This document shows, in pieces, positions 5,591-6,211 of a stretch of DNA of 6,211 nt. The translations under genes were made by a program, and so were the position numbers. The stretch is taken from positions 1-6,211 of the forward strand of contig RFIL01000359.1 in the NCBI GenBank assembly GCA_003695285.1, written 5' to 3'. Positions within the stretch are counted from its first letter, which is position 1; every line of letters begins with the position of its first letter. Source of the DNA: Calditrichota bacterium (lineage in GTDB: Bacteria > Calditrichota > Calditrichia > RBG-13-44-9 > J075). The notes under the pieces are model-generated. The model made no database searches. It worked only from the letters and a program-made list of their open reading frames with translations, and was not told the DNA's origin.

Positions 5591-6211
5591 ATGTTTTTTT
5601 GGGATCCAACTATGATCCTTTTAATTCCGGCGTTATTGTTAGCCTTCTATGCCCAATACAAAGTCCGCAGTACGTATAATAAATATAGCAAAATACAGAA
5701 TGCCAGAGGATTAACCGGTTACGATGCGGCACGTCATTTACTTCAGATTAACGGGATATATGATGTAGAAGTTGAAGAGGTGGAAGGCGTTCTTAGTGAT
5801 CATTATGATCCACGAGACAAAACGGTGCGGTTATCGACAGAAAATTATCGAGGGGCCTCCCTTGCCGGGGTTGCAGTGGCGGCTCATGAGGTAGGGCACG
5901 TCATCCAGCATGCCACCGGGTATGTCCCCTTAAAAATTCGCCATTCCATTCTTCCGGTAACCAATTTAGGTTCAATGGCCGCATTTCCTCTCTTTTTTAT
6001 TGGGTTTCTGTTTGGTGCGCCCATTTTAATGGATCTGGGAATAGTTTTCTTTGCCGGGGTGGTACTCTTTCATCTGGTGACGTTGCCTGTTGAATTTAAT
6101 GCCAGCAACCGAGCGATGAAACAATTAGTAAATCATGGATTACTGGCCCGACAGGAAGCATCCGCCGCCAAAAAGGTTTTAAATGCCGCTGCTTTGACTT
6201 ATGTCGCCACC
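5591..6211 (+). CDS. YugP-like neutral zinc metallopeptidase, membrane-bound (3' end cut by window edge)
   Basis: The 207 visible codons stay open to the window edge; family members are about 225-230 residues, so only the last 20 or so are missing. The family (Pfam Zn_peptidase_2, Bacillus YugP) consists of membrane proteins with a zinc protease motif but little known about substrates. An N-terminal hydrophobic helix (about 7-22) precedes an RSTYNKYSKI segment, then NARGLTGYDAARHLL (37-51), a soluble part with LSDHYDPRDKTVRLS (68-82), and the HEVGHVIQH motif at 99-107. His99 and His103 are zinc ligands and Glu100 is catalytic. Two hydrophobic segments (about 120-141 and 144-165) lead to LPVEFNAS (165-172), where Glu168 may be the third ligand. 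AGGAGG at 5577-5582 lies 8 nt before the ATG, so the start is firm. It is 209 nt downstream of the STAS gene on the same strand. Confidence 0.94.
   Translation, partial: MFFWDPTMILLIPALLLAFYAQYKVRSTYNKYSKIQNARGLTGYDAARHLLQINGIYDVEVEEVEGVLSDHYDPRDKTVRLSTENYRGASLAGVAVAAHEVGHVIQHATGYVPLKIRHSILPVTNLGSMAAFPLFFIGFLFGAPILMDLGIVFFAGVVLFHLVTLPVEFNASNRAMKQLVNHGLLARQEASAAKKVLNAAALTYVAT

Overview
The window reads as a stretch of ordinary chromosome from a bacterium with an AT-leaning genome. No phage, transposon, CRISPR or plasmid genes are visible. The tRNA gene has no encoded CCA end, several genes have clear Shine-Dalgarno sites, and one small membrane protein resembles DUF3098, a family I associate with Bacteroidetes and relatives. 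An intact diguanylate cyclase and strong Shine-Dalgarno sites are less typical of core Bacteroidetes. I therefore lean, with low confidence, to a lineage in or near the FCB superphylum (for example Calditrichota- or Marinimicrobia-like).

Layout. Everything from the left edge to about 4850 is on the minus strand. Read in the direction of transcription (right to left), the order is: nadC (NAD synthesis); a response regulator with a GGDEF diguanylate cyclase output; rsmG (16S rRNA G527 methyltransferase); a 231-nt gap with a possible terminator and an orphan ribosome binding site; a VOC-family protein; a PIG-L/LmbE-type deacetylase; a 154-nt gap; the DUF3098-like membrane protein; tRNA-Val(UAC); and the N-terminal part of a GIY-YIG protein cut by the left edge. 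A divergent intergenic region (4849-5045) separates nadC from two plus-strand genes. These are a single-domain STAS protein (anti-sigma factor antagonist type) and, after a 209-nt gap with potential RNA structure and a 20-codon ORF, a YugP-like membrane zinc metallopeptidase that runs off the right edge.

How the genes relate. nadC, the GGDEF regulator and rsmG are close enough (77 and 40 nt apart) to be one transcript, and the VOC and PIG-L genes (34 nt apart) look like a second. Functions are mixed housekeeping and signalling: cofactor synthesis, rRNA modification, c-di-GMP signalling, partner-switching signalling and membrane proteolysis. I see no evidence for a new multi-gene system. The least explained parts are the two intergenic regions at 2108-2218 and 5421-5543.
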